Source: an uncultured Bacteroidota bacterium (GTDB taxonomy: Bacteria; Bacteroidota; Bacteroidia; Bacteroidales; F082). From it: 17,327 bases of DNA. The DNA lies in NCBI GenBank assembly GCA_900542475.1, contig UQNO01000038.1, positions 1-17,327 on the forward strand, written 5' to 3'. A model generated the notes under the pieces. It made no database searches and was not told where the DNA came from. It saw only the letters and a list, made by a program, of their open reading frames with translations. Positions 1-8,167 of this stretch are shown one piece after another. The position numbers and the translations under genes are program-made. Each line of letters begins with the position of its first letter. Within the stretch, counting starts at the first letter, position 1.

Positions 1-3000
1 TGAATATCATAGCGTTTATAACGTTTGGCACAATCCGCCATGGTGTTGACCAACGACAGTGCCGCGCGCACATCGTCTTTATAATATTCGATGAATTTAG
101 GTTTCAGTGTTGTGTAATAACGAAGCTCGTCGATGCTGTTTTTCGAGATTTTCATCAAGACATCATCACCTTTCTCCAAAGCGCCCGCCTTGTAATAAAG
201 TTCCGGGAAATATCCCTCATAGTAGAAACCGTATGGAATCTTCTCGTCAGGGAAGAAATACTGGCATTTGTCCATCACGGCTATAGCCTCGTCGTATCTT
301 TCACGATTGACAAGTGATTGGGCGAGACGCATATACGCCATTTTGACAAACGAGGTGTTACGCGACGTTTCCGGATCGACAGTGACATCGGGCTCGTTGA
401 TATGCCCCCAGCGCGAGTTATTCACGAGAAGGTCGTACGAGCCGTCAACAAAGACTCCGCCCGCACCTTTATAGTAATCGGGAGCCAAAACTGGCATGAA
501 ACGATGTGAAAGTCCTTGCTGATGCAAATACTTGTCGATGCCGAGGATGTTGGAAATATCGCTCAAGCTGGTGAAATAGACACATCTTTCCCAGTTGTTG
601 GTAGCGAAGAAATCGAGCATCATCAACTCGTTTTTAGTGAGATACTCTACTTTGTCAGGTATGGTCCAGACGATTTCATCTACTATCTCGTCTTTCATGC
701 TCACCGGCACTATTCCATTTGCCAGGACTTTTTCCTTGTCAACGGTGAGTTTCAGTTTCCTTGCCGGGAAATAGTCAACCTTTTCACCCGAAACCGTTGT
801 GGCTTTGGTACGCAGGTTCTCGCTTCTGACGAAGTCTATTGCGTCCTTAAGTTCCACAGGGCCGTCAAAAACATTCTCTATTTTGACATTTTCGTGGATG
901 CCATTATCATATTGCGCCGGTGTCAGCGATAGTGGCAGTTTCTCGGAATCGTAGATTTTCCTGCCCATCTGATGCACATACCAATATCCTGATGAAAGCA
1001 TGAAATTGCACACGCGCACATCGGTGCGATAGCCTTCAACTTCCTGGACATACCAAAGAGGGAAGGTATCATTGTCTCCACGCGTGAAAATCACTGCGTT
1101 CTCAGGCAATGCCGTAAGATAATTCTTACCCCAGTCGAGGGCAGATGTCTTCCCTGAACGGTTATGACCTTCCCAGCCTTGAGCCGCCATCAATATCGGC
1201 ACAAACAGACAGCATACCATTGCGATATACGTCGCGACACGCTGGTTGCCAATCATTTTCTTCAATCCGTTGATAATACCGAGCACGCCGAACCCCAACC
1301 ATATCGCGAAAGCGTAGAAAGCCCCCGCATAGGAATAGTCACGTTCACGCGGCTGATAAGGAGTCTGGTTCAGATACATGATGATGGCGATGCCGGTCAT
1401 GAAGAAGAGCAGAAACACCACCCAGCAGTTTTTGGGGTCGTATTTCAGTTGGTAGAACAATCCGACAAGACCAAGTATCAATGGCAGGAAGTAATATTCC
1501 GTATGACTTGGGCTCTGCATTGACCTCGGGAGATCCTTCTGGTTGCCGAGTCTTGGATTATCGATGAATCCGATGCCACTGACCCAGTTGCCGTGCTCTA
1601 TCTCGCCCTGTCCTTCCGTGTCGTTTTGACGGCCGACAAAGTTCCACATGAAATAACGCCAGAACATCCAGCCGCATTGGTAGTCGATGAAGAACCTGAG
1701 GTTTTGACCGAATGTGGGAATCATCACCCGTTCAGATGTGCCGTTAGGTCTTTTCTGTGTTGCGACACGCATCTTCGATTTGTCGATATAGCGCTCATAA
1801 GTCGTTGTAAACGTTTTCTTCGAGCCGTTCCACATACGTGGGAAGATTGTCTGGACATTGTCGTCATAGACATATTGTCCGAAGTTTTTTGCCACTTCGA
1901 CATATTTTCCTTTTTTATGGTCCTTATAATATATAGGTGTGCCGTCCGTCATATCGTATGGTTTCGCCATGTAATAAGGTCCGTAGAGCAGAGGCCAGCT
2001 GCCATATTGCTCGCGTTTCAGGTATGAAAGCATCGAAATGGCGTCTTTCGGCTCATTTTCATTAATCGGGGTGTTCGCATTGGCGCGGATCACCAGCATA
2101 AAGAATGAGGAATAGCCTATGAGGATAAACATGAACGACAGAATTATGGTATTCCAAACCGGTTTGTTTTTTCGGGTTGTGTACCATAATCCCCAGATTA
2201 TCAATGCGATAATAAACACAAAGTAGAATATCGTTCCAAAGTTGAACGGCATACCGAGGGTGTTCACGAAGAACAGTTCGAATTTACCTGCCAACGAAAC
2301 AATCGCGGGGACAAGTATCACTTGTATGAATCCTGTCAAGGTCACGGCAATGAGGCCGGTCCAGACAAAGCCCTTCCATGAGAATTTGTATTTTTTGAAA
2401 AACACTATATATGTGACGGCTGGAATTGTCAATAGATTCAGCAGATGCACGCCTATTGACAGGCCTATGATATAGGCGATAAGAATCAGCCAGCGATAAT
2501 GATTCGGTTCATCTGACATCTTTTCCCATTTCAGGATTACCCAGAAAGTTATCGCTGTGAGCAGCGACGACATGGCATACACTTCGCCTTCCACGGCATT
2601 GAACCAGAACGAATCGGTAAATGCAAATGCGAGGGCTCCGATGGCGGCAGCCGCCAGCACTGCCAATTTATTATCAGCAGACGCCTGTTCTCCGTCGCGC
2701 ATCCATATTTTCTGCGCCAGCATTGATATTGTCCAGAAGAGGAACAAAATCGTGAAGCTTGAGCAGAGGCACGACATAATGTTCACCATCATTGCCACTT
2801 TGGTGACATCGCCGAAAGCGAACAAGGAGAAGAAACGTCCGATAAGTTGGAACGTGGGCGCTCCCGGAGGGTGGCCTACTTGTAGTTTATATGCCGTTGA
2901 GATATACTCACCGCAGTCCCACCAACTGACCGTTGGCTCCATGGTGAGAAAATAAACGATTGTGGCGATTAGAAAAACGCCCCAACCGACAAGGTTGTTT

Positions 3001-3017
3001 AATTTCTTAAATGTCAT
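1..3017 (-). CDS. DUF2723 family multi-pass membrane protein (probable GT-C type glycosyltransferase), 3' end outside window
   Basis: The frame is open from the ATG at 3017 to the window edge, giving about 1005 residues; the C-terminal end is missing. The start is chosen because the protein then begins MTFKKLNNLVGWGVFL, as DUF2723 proteins do; an in-frame ATG six codons upstream (3035) is possible. The hallmark DUF2723 region is clear: one membrane helix (about residues 9-26), then EPTVSWWDCGEYI with D34 and E37, then VGHPPGAP (47-54). Several further hydrophobic segments follow, then a long soluble C-terminal part with TPR-like helices near the left edge. The family is widespread in Bacteroidetes; its eukaryotic relative TMEM260 is described as a protein O-mannosyltransferase, so transfer of sugar to exported proteins is a reasonable but unproven role. 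It is transcribed away from the tRNA-Gln/rimP block. No frame break was seen. Confidence 0.9.
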   Translation of the reverse strand, partial: MTFKKLNNLVGWGVFLIATIVYFLTMEPTVSWWDCGEYISTAYKLQVGHPPGAPTFQLIGRFFSLFAFGDVTKVAMMVNIMSCLCSSFTILFLFWTISMLAQKIWMRDGEQASADNKLAVLAAAAIGALAFAFTDSFWFNAVEGEVYAMSSLLTAITFWVILKWEKMSDEPNHYRWLILIAYIIGLSIGVHLLNLLTIPAVTYIVFFKKYKFSWKGFVWTGLIAVTLTGFIQVILVPAIVSLAGKFELFFVNTLGMPFNFGTIFYFVFIIALIIWGLWYTTRKNKPVWNTIILSFMFILIGYSSFFMLVIRANANTPINENEPKDAISMLSYLKREQYGSWPLLYGPYYMAKPYDMTDGTPIYYKDHKKGKYVEVAKNFGQYVYDDNVQTIFPRMWNGSKKTFTTTYERYIDKSKMRVATQKRPNGTSERVMIPTFGQNLRFFIDYQCGWMFWRYFMWNFVGRQNDTEGQGEIEHGNWVSGIGFIDNPRLGNQKDLPRSMQSPSHTEYYFLPLILGLVGLFYQLKYDPKNCWVVFLLFFMTGIAIIMYLNQTPYQPRERDYSYAGAFYAFAIWLGFGVLGIINGLKKMIGNQRVATYIAMVCCLFVPILMAAQGWEGHNRSGKTSALDWGKNYLTALPENAVIFTRGDNDTFPLWYVQEVEGYRTDVRVCNFMLSSGYWYVHQMGRKIYDSEKLPLSLTPAQYDNGIHENVKIENVFDGPVELKDAIDFVRSENLRTKATTVSGEKVDYFPARKLKLTVDKEKVLANGIVPVSMKDEIVDEIVWTIPDKVEYLTKNELMMLDFFATNNWERCVYFTSLSDISNILGIDKYLHQQGLSHRFMPVLAPDYYKGAGGVFVDGSYDLLVNNSRWGHINEPDVTVDPETSRNTSFVKMAYMRLAQSLVNRERYDEAIAVMDKCQYFFPDEKIPYGFYYEGYFPELYYKAGALEKGDDVLMKISKNSIDELRYYTTLKPKFIEYYKDDVRAALSLVNTMADCAKRYKRYDI

Positions 3018-3042
3018 AGCGTTATCATTCTGCATTCCGTGC

Positions 3043-3074
3043 CGACCTTAAAGCCATCGACGTCATTAAGGTCG
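3043..3074. repeat. 9-bp perfect inverted repeat in the leader of the DUF2723 gene
   Basis: CGACCTTAA (3043-3051) and TTAAGGTCG (3066-3074) are exact reverse complements with a 14-base spacer. The element lies between the candidate -7 box (3090-3097) and the start codon at 3017, so it would be in the 5' untranslated RNA or act as an operator. No U-run follows it on the minus strand, so it is not an ordinary terminator. Confidence 0.5.
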
Positions 3075-3089
3075 CGCAATAATAAACTG

Positions 3090-3097
3090 CAAAAATA
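3090..3097 (-). promoter_or_regulatory. Candidate Bacteroidetes -7 promoter element for the DUF2723 gene
   Basis: On the minus strand this reads TATTTTTG, an exact match to TAnnTTTG. It would start transcription around 3083, about 65 bases before the start codon at 3017. No convincing TTTG -33 box is present at the usual spacing, and the region is A/T-rich, so a chance match is possible. Confidence 0.4.
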
Positions 3098-3178
3098 AGC
3101 AAAAATTATTTATAAAAGGTGTTTTTATGTTTTTTAAATATTTTTTTTGAAAAATATATTTCGTATTAAAAAAAATTG

Positions 3179-3186
3179 TAATTTTG
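3179..3186 (+). promoter_or_regulatory. Candidate -7 promoter element for tRNA-Gln and possibly rimP-nusA-infB
   Basis: TAATTTTG matches the Bacteroidetes TAnnTTTG consensus exactly and ends 24 bases before the mature tRNA 5' end, a fitting distance. The upstream stretch (about 3139-3178) is strongly A/T-rich. No good -33 TTTG lies at 19-21 bases. No TAnnTTTG match was found between this site and the rimP start at 3343. Confidence 0.55.
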
Positions 3187-3210
3187 CAGCCGCATTCAGA
3201 ATTGGAATGA

Positions 3211-3281
3211 TGTCGAGTGGTGTAACGGCAGCACTGCAGATTTTGGTTCTGCCTGTCAAGGTTCGAATCCTTGCTCGACAA
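3211..3281 (+). tRNA. tRNA-Gln (anticodon TTG)
   Basis: A full cloverleaf can be drawn. The acceptor stem is TGTCGAG (3211-3217) with CTCGACA (3274-3280). The anticodon stem GCAGA (3236-3240) pairs with TCTGC around the loop TTTTGGT (3241-3247), placing TTG at 3243-3245, which reads CAA and, by wobble, CAG. The T arm is CAAGG-TTCGAAT-CCTTG. The discriminator is A3281, followed by CA rather than an encoded CCA. It stands immediately upstream of the rimP-nusA-infB block with a terminator between them. Confidence 0.97.
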
Positions 3282-3302
3282 CATTTAGGAAAGAGTTGAA
3301 GG

Positions 3303-3330
3303 CCTGCTACGGAATGTAACAGGTTTTTTT
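3303..3330 (+). terminator. Intrinsic terminator between tRNA-Gln and rimP
   Basis: CCTG-C-TAC (3303-3310) pairs with GTA-A-CAGG (3316-3323) with one internal mismatch and a 5-base loop, followed by seven T (3324-3330). It ends 12 bases before the rimP start codon, leaving no room for another promoter. The stem is modest and interrupted, so partial read-through into rimP is plausible. Confidence 0.7.
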
Positions 3331-3342
3331 ATTGTTAATGAA

Positions 3343-3804
3343 ATGATAACGAAAGAACAAATCATCAGTTTGGCCGAGGAGGCGATGAAAGGCACCGACC
3401 GTTACGTTGTCGATGTGTTGATTCGCCGGAACAATGTCATCGAACTTTTCATTGACGCGGACAGTTCAGTGACCATTGACGACTGCGTCGCGGTGAGCAA
3501 CCACATCAACGGGAATCTCGACAGAGACGTTGAAGACTATGAGCTCAACGTATCGTCGGCAGGTATCGACGAACCTCTTCTCAAGATGAGACAGTATCAA
3601 AAATACATCGGCAAGAATCTCATCATCATTGACGACGAAGGCGTGGGAAAAATGTATAAATTACTGTCGTTCAACGATTTAAGTCTCGAAGTAGAAGAAG
3701 CAGAGGCAAAGAAATACGGCAAACTGACAAAGATTGTCTATCACGAAGCCACGACATTGGATATCAATAAATTAAAAGAAGTCAGACCATATATTAAATT
3801 CTAA
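3343..3804 (+). CDS. rimP: Ribosome maturation factor RimP
   Basis: RimP binds the free 30S subunit and assists its late assembly in the cytoplasm. The 153-residue product has the usual length and the family's two-part build: an N-terminal domain containing YVVDVLIRRNNVIELFID and VTIDDCVAVSNHI, then YELNVSSAGIDEPL (the conserved SSPGLDRPL region, with Ala replacing Pro), and a C-terminal SH3-like barrel from about residue 83. The ATG at 3343 is the only sensible start; an ATG at 3338 is in another frame. There is no Shine-Dalgarno sequence, as is usual in this phylum. The stop codon lies one base before nusA, so the two are surely cotranscribed. rimP-nusA-infB is a widely conserved order, which supports the call. 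Confidence 0.93.
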   Translation: MITKEQIISLAEEAMKGTDRYVVDVLIRRNNVIELFIDADSSVTIDDCVAVSNHINGNLDRDVEDYELNVSSAGIDEPLLKMRQYQKYIGKNLIIIDDEGVGKMYKLLSFNDLSLEVEEAEAKKYGKLTKIVYHEATTLDINKLKEVRPYIKF

Positions 3805-3805
3805 A

Positions 3806-5050
3806 ATGGATACACTTAACTTAATCGACACCTTCTCCGAGTTCAAGGAGTTCAAGAACATCGACCGCGAAGCCATGATGCACATCTTGGGTGATGTGTT
3901 CAAGGCCATGCTTGCCAAGAAATACGGCAGCGACGAGTATTTCGACATCATCGTCAACATCGACAAGGGAGACCTTGAGATTTATCACAACCGCACTGTG
4001 GTTGAGGACGGCGCTGTAGAAGACGAGCTTGCCGAGATTGCATATTCCGACGCAATAAAAATCGAGCCGGACTTCGAGGTCGGAGACGATGTGGCAGAAG
4101 TCGTTGATATTCATAGTTTTGGCAGGAGAGAAATTTTGGCAATCCGTCAGAATCTCCAGACCAAGATTATGGAATACGAGAAGGAAAACATTTATTTGAA
4201 ATACAAAGACAAAGTTGGCGAGATTGTGACGGCGGAGGTTTCACAGGCGTGGCGCAAGGAAATCATCGCTGTTGACGAAGAGGGCATCGAGCTTGTCGTG
4301 CCCAAGATGGAGCAGATTCCCGCCGACGTTTATAAGAAAGGAGAGACAATCCGCGCCATTGTGAAGAGCGTGGAGAACAAGAACGGCACACCTGTCATCA
4401 CTTTGTCGAGGACATCGGAGATTTTCCTGCAGCGTTTGTTCGAGCAGGAGGTTCCGGAAGTGTACGACGGTCTCATTACCATCAGGAAGATTGTGCGCGA
4501 ACCGGGTCAGAGGGCAAAAATAGCTGTCGAGTCATACGACGACAGGATAGACCCTGTCGGCGCCTGCGTCGGCATGAAAGGCTCTCGCATCCACGGCATC
4601 GTGAGAGAGCTTCGCAACGAAAACATCGATGTCATCAATTTCACAACAAAGCCAGAGTTGTTCATCAGCAGAGCTTTAAGTCCTGCCAAGATAACCTCCA
4701 TCAACATCAACGAGGCAAAGAAACTCGCCGAGGTCTATATGGAGAACGACCAGGTGAGCCTTGCCATCGGCAAAGGCGGCTACAACATCAAACTCGCCGG
4801 CAAGCTCACAGGCTACGATATTGACGTTTACCGCAACTCCGACGAGGTGGACATGGAAGACGATGTTGACTTGAAAGAGTTCAACGACGAAATAGAAGAC
4901 TGGATTATCGACTCCCTCAGGGGAATGGGCTGCGACACGGCAAAGAATGTACTCGCATACACACCTGACGAGGTGGCGTCGCGCGCCGACCTCGAAATCG
5001 AGACGGTGAACGAGGTGTTCAAAATCTTGCAAGCCGAGTTCGCCGAATAA
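3806..5050 (+). CDS. nusA: Transcription termination/antitermination protein NusA
   Basis: NusA binds RNA polymerase and modulates pausing, termination and antitermination. The 414-residue product follows family order: an N-terminal polymerase-binding domain (about 1-130), an S1 domain (about 134-200, ending GTPVITLSRTS), KH1 with VGACVGMKGSRI (GMKG at 256-259), and KH2 with SLAIGKGGYNIKLA (GKGG at 322-325). After KH2 comes a short acidic linker and a helical C-terminal segment (about 360-412, IIDSLRGMGCDTAKNVL) resembling a helix-hairpin-helix or acidic-repeat module. The length is normal for Bacteroidetes, which lack the long E. coli tail. The start lies one base after the rimP stop. Because NusA acts on terminators, it could influence read-through at the terminator upstream of its own operon; that is inference. 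Confidence 0.96.
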   Translation: MDTLNLIDTFSEFKEFKNIDREAMMHILGDVFKAMLAKKYGSDEYFDIIVNIDKGDLEIYHNRTVVEDGAVEDELAEIAYSDAIKIEPDFEVGDDVAEVVDIHSFGRREILAIRQNLQTKIMEYEKENIYLKYKDKVGEIVTAEVSQAWRKEIIAVDEEGIELVVPKMEQIPADVYKKGETIRAIVKSVENKNGTPVITLSRTSEIFLQRLFEQEVPEVYDGLITIRKIVREPGQRAKIAVESYDDRIDPVGACVGMKGSRIHGIVRELRNENIDVINFTTKPELFISRALSPAKITSININEAKKLAEVYMENDQVSLAIGKGGYNIKLAGKLTGYDIDVYRNSDEVDMEDDVDLKEFNDEIEDWIIDSLRGMGCDTAKNVLAYTPDEVASRADLEIETVNEVFKILQAEFAE

Positions 5051-5060
5051 TCCGCCCCCT

Positions 5061-5107
5061 TCATTTCGAGTGAAGCGAGAGCATTCACCAAGCCTCACTC
5101 GAAATGA
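5061..5107. repeat. REP-like palindromic element between nusA and infB
   Basis: TCATTTCGAGTGA (5061-5073) and TCACTCGAAATGA (5095-5107) form a perfect 13-bp inverted repeat with a 21-base loop. The left half continues AGCGAGA, giving the TTCGAGTGAAGCGAGA pattern that recalls short interspersed repeats of many Bacteroidetes genomes (TCATTTCGAGCGAAGCGAGA type); that resemblance is from memory. The sequence after it is CAAAACAAAAAC, not a U-tract, so it is not a standard terminator. It would make a strong hairpin in the polycistronic RNA. There is only one copy in this window. Confidence 0.65.
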
Positions 5108-5160
5108 CAAAACAAAAACAATAAAAGATTTGAAAAACAAACAACAAATTGAATTTTTTT

Positions 5161-8121
5161 ATGTCCGAAGAAGTTAAAAACATCAGATTATCAAAGGCTG
5201 CGAGAGAGTTTAATGTAGGCACCTCGACAATTGTGGAATTTCTTGCCAAGAAAGGCATGAACATCGACCCATCGCCGAACACCAAACTCACAGCGGAGCA
5301 GTACACCCTCGTGGTGAAAGAATATCAAGGCGAGAAAGAGGTGAAGAAAAACGCCGACCAACTCGGAAACATCGCTTTCAAAGGCAAAACCATCACCGTT
5401 GAGACAACGGAGAAGCCCAAAGTGATTGAAGAGGAGGAGGAAATAGTCTCCATCAAATCCAATATTTTGCCAAAAACAGAAGTCAAAGAGGAAAAACCGA
5501 GGGTAGAACAGTCAAAGGTAGAACAGCCAAAGGTAGAGCAGCCAAAGGTAGAACAACCAAAGGTAGAACAACCAAAGGTGGAACAGCCAAAGGTAGAACA
5601 GCCAAAGGTAGAACAGCCAAAGGCGGAACAGCCAAAGGAAGAGCAACCGAAGGAAGGAAAGCCCAAGGAAGACAACATGAAAGAGGGCATCAAACTTAAT
5701 GTAGTCGGAAAGATTGATTTGGACGGAAGCAAAAAACACAAAGAAGCCAAAGAACATAAGGGTAACGGACAGCCCCAAAACGATGGCAAGAGAGAGGAGA
5801 AGCAGCCCAAGACAGAGAAACCTGTTAAGACAGACATACCGGTCAAGGCAGAGAAACCTGTTACGCCACAGACATCTGACATTAACTTCATTCCGACCCA
5901 TGTGGACAAGTTGGAAGGTCCCAAGATTCTTGACAAGATAGAGCTGCCTTTGGAACACAAAGGCAAGGGCAAGTCAGCGACCACTTCGGGTGAAGACAAG
6001 AAGGACAGAAAGAAAAAACGCAAACGCATCGGCAACAACCCTATCAATCCGAATGAGATTACAGGTCAAGACAAGCCGAAAGACAAAGGCAGCAAGCCGC
6101 AGGGACAAGGAGGCAAGCCGCAGTCTCAAGGAGGCAAGCCGGGCAAAGACGAGAAACGTTCTAAAGACCGCTTCAAGAAAGGGAAGCGTCCAATCATAGA
6201 AGACAAACACGAGCTTTCGGACGAAGAGATTCAGAAACAGATAAAGGAGACTCTCGCGAGATTGTCGTCGCCAGGAAAATCGAAGACCTCGAAGCACCGT
6301 CGCGAGAAGCGTCACAACATTCAAAACGAGCTTGAGGAGGTGAGGATGCACGAAATGGAGGAGCAGAAAGTCCTCAAGGTCACGGAGTTCGTCACTGCCA
6401 ACGAGTTGGCCACCTTGATGAACATTCCCGTGACCAAGGTCATAGCCACTTGCATGAGTCTCGGCATGTTCGTTTCCATCAACCAGCGTTTAGACGCCGA
6501 GATTCTACAGGTTGTGGCGGAGGAGTTCGGCTTCAAGGTCGAGTTCCAGAGCATGGATGTGCAGGAAGCCATCGCAGAAGCTGACGAGCCTGACAATCCG
6601 GAGGACCTTGTTCCGAGAGCGCCTGTCGTCACCGTCATGGGTCATGTTGACCATGGCAAGACAAAGTTATTGGACTTCATCAGAAGCACCAACGTTGTGG
6701 CTGGCGAGGCCGGTGGCATCACACAGCACGTAGGTGCGTACGAGGTGAGGACAAGTTCCGGCAAAAAGGTGACATTCCTCGACACTCCTGGTCACGAGGC
6801 GTTTACCGCCATGCGCGCACGCGGCGCCAAGATTACAGACGTCGCCATCATCGTCATCGCCGCTGACGACAACGTGATGCCGCAGACCGTCGAGGCTATC
6901 AACCATGCGCACGCTGCCAACGTACCTATTGTATTCGCCATCAACAAGATAGACAAGCCCACTGCTGATCCGCAGAAGATATACAGACAGCTTGCCGACA
7001 TGAACATTCTCGTTGAGGAATGGGGCGGCAAGGTTCAATCGCAGGAGATTTCGGCAAAACAAGGCATAGGCGTTGATGATTTACTTGAGAAGGTGCTTCT
7101 CGAAGCCGAGATGTTAGACCTCAAGGGCAATCCCAACCGTCTTGCCAAGGGCACCGTCATCGAGTCGGCTCTCGACAAGGGACGCGGCTATGTGGCAAAG
7201 ATATTGGTACAAGACGGCACCTTACGCATCGGCGACATGGTGCTTGCCGGCACGACATACGGAAAGGTGAAGGCGATGTTCAACGAGCGCAACCAGCCGT
7301 TAAAGGAGGCAGGACCATCCACCCCGTTGCTGCTGCTCGGTTTGAACGGAGCTCCGCAGGCGGGCGACAACTTCAACGTGATGACCGACGAACGCGAGGT
7401 CAAGACCATCGCCAACAGGCGGCAGCAGCTGCAGCGCGAGATGGGCATCCGCACCCAGAAACACATCACCCTGGACGAAATCGGACGCCGTATCGCCATC
7501 GGCGACTTCAAAGAGCTCAATATCATCGTCAAGGCCGACGTGGACGGCTCTGTGGAAGCGTTGTCGGATTCGTTGCTGAAACTCTCGAAAGAAGAAGTGC
7601 AGGTGAACATCATACATAAATCAGTGGGCGCCATCAGCGAGGCAGACATCATGCTCGCATCGGCATCCAACGCCATCATCGTAGGCTTCAACGTGCGTCC
7701 TACGATGCAAGCGAGAAAGATTGCCGAACGCGAACAAATCGATATTCGTCTCTACTCCATCATCTACACTGCCATCGAAGAGATTGAGGCTGCCATCAAA
7801 GGCATGCTGGCTCCTGAAATCCAAGAGGTTGTCACCTGCAACATCGAGATTCGCGAGGTGTTCAACATCAGCAAGGTGGGACGTATCGCAGGCTGCATGG
7901 TACTCGACGGGAAAGTCAACCGCCAGACGAAGGTACGTGTTATCCGCGACGGCATAGTGGTGTTCACAGGAAGCCTCGGCTCGCTGAAGCGTTACAAAGA
8001 CGATGTCAAGGAGGTGTCAGCAGGCTTTGAATGCGGCTTGAACATCGAAAACTTCAACGACATCAAGGTAGGCGACATAATAGAAGGATACCAGCAGAAA
8101 GAGGTCATCAGAAAAGTGTAA
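5161..8121 (+). CDS. infB: Translation initiation factor IF-2
   Basis: IF-2 is the GTPase that brings initiator tRNA to the 30S subunit and promotes subunit joining. The ATG at 5161 gives 986 residues beginning MSEEVKNIRLSKAAREF, the expected N-terminal IF2_N module; a TTG four codons earlier (5149) is rejected. A long charged linker (about 60-400) contains the pentapeptide array (115-169) and Lys/Gly-rich stretches. A second IF2_N-like module lies at about 405-465. The GTPase motifs are intact: G1 GHVDHGKT (494-501), G2 GGITQHVGAY, G3 DTPGHE (541-546), G4 NKID (595-598) and G5 SAK (631-633). The C-terminal half includes the initiator-tRNA-binding region and ends GLNIENFNDIKVGD...IRKV. It is the last gene of the rimP-nusA-infB block, 110 bases after nusA. 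Confidence 0.97.
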   Translation: MSEEVKNIRLSKAAREFNVGTSTIVEFLAKKGMNIDPSPNTKLTAEQYTLVVKEYQGEKEVKKNADQLGNIAFKGKTITVETTEKPKVIEEEEEIVSIKSNILPKTEVKEEKPRVEQSKVEQPKVEQPKVEQPKVEQPKVEQPKVEQPKVEQPKAEQPKEEQPKEGKPKEDNMKEGIKLNVVGKIDLDGSKKHKEAKEHKGNGQPQNDGKREEKQPKTEKPVKTDIPVKAEKPVTPQTSDINFIPTHVDKLEGPKILDKIELPLEHKGKGKSATTSGEDKKDRKKKRKRIGNNPINPNEITGQDKPKDKGSKPQGQGGKPQSQGGKPGKDEKRSKDRFKKGKRPIIEDKHELSDEEIQKQIKETLARLSSPGKSKTSKHRREKRHNIQNELEEVRMHEMEEQKVLKVTEFVTANELATLMNIPVTKVIATCMSLGMFVSINQRLDAEILQVVAEEFGFKVEFQSMDVQEAIAEADEPDNPEDLVPRAPVVTVMGHVDHGKTKLLDFIRSTNVVAGEAGGITQHVGAYEVRTSSGKKVTFLDTPGHEAFTAMRARGAKITDVAIIVIAADDNVMPQTVEAINHAHAANVPIVFAINKIDKPTADPQKIYRQLADMNILVEEWGGKVQSQEISAKQGIGVDDLLEKVLLEAEMLDLKGNPNRLAKGTVIESALDKGRGYVAKILVQDGTLRIGDMVLAGTTYGKVKAMFNERNQPLKEAGPSTPLLLLGLNGAPQAGDNFNVMTDEREVKTIANRRQQLQREMGIRTQKHITLDEIGRRIAIGDFKELNIIVKADVDGSVEALSDSLLKLSKEEVQVNIIHKSVGAISEADIMLASASNAIIVGFNVRPTMQARKIAEREQIDIRLYSIIYTAIEEIEAAIKGMLAPEIQEVVTCNIEIREVFNISKVGRIAGCMVLDGKVNRQTKVRVIRDGIVVFTGSLGSLKRYKDDVKEVSAGFECGLNIENFNDIKVGDIIEGYQQKEVIRKV
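5503..5667 (+). repeat. 15-bp tandem array coding eleven pentapeptides in IF-2
   Basis: Eleven in-frame 15-bp units encode VEQSK, seven VEQPK, AEQPK, EEQPK and EGKPK (residues 115-169). The central units are nearly identical in DNA (GTAGAACAGCCAAAG with scattered third-position changes), which points to recent expansion by slippage or unequal recombination. Because each unit is five codons, gain or loss keeps the frame. The array lies in the flexible linker between the N-terminal module and the GTPase core. Confidence 0.95.
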
Positions 8122-8167
8122 TACCGCAATACGTAATCGGTTGTGACGACCCACAACCATAAAAAGA

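Noticed and set aside
3066..3284. Minus-strand open frame of 72 codons
   Set aside because: It covers the tRNA-Gln gene and an A/T-rich promoter region and has no coding character.
4676..5140. Minus-strand open frame of 154 codons over the 3' end of nusA
   Set aside because: It is antisense to the NusA KH2 and C-terminal coding region and includes the REP-like element; no recognisable protein features.
5149..5160. TTG start adding four residues to IF-2
   Set aside because: The ATG at 5161 gives the usual IF-2 N-terminus; the extension is A/T-rich leader.
5503..5667. Possible CRISPR-like periodicity
   Set aside because: The units are 15 bp with no spacers, in frame within infB, and no cas gene is present.
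5325..6047. Minus-strand open frame of 240 codons with a regular CSTFG-like repeat
   Set aside because: The repeat is only the reverse complement of the VEQPK-coding array; the frame is antisense to infB and has no start context or homology I can see.
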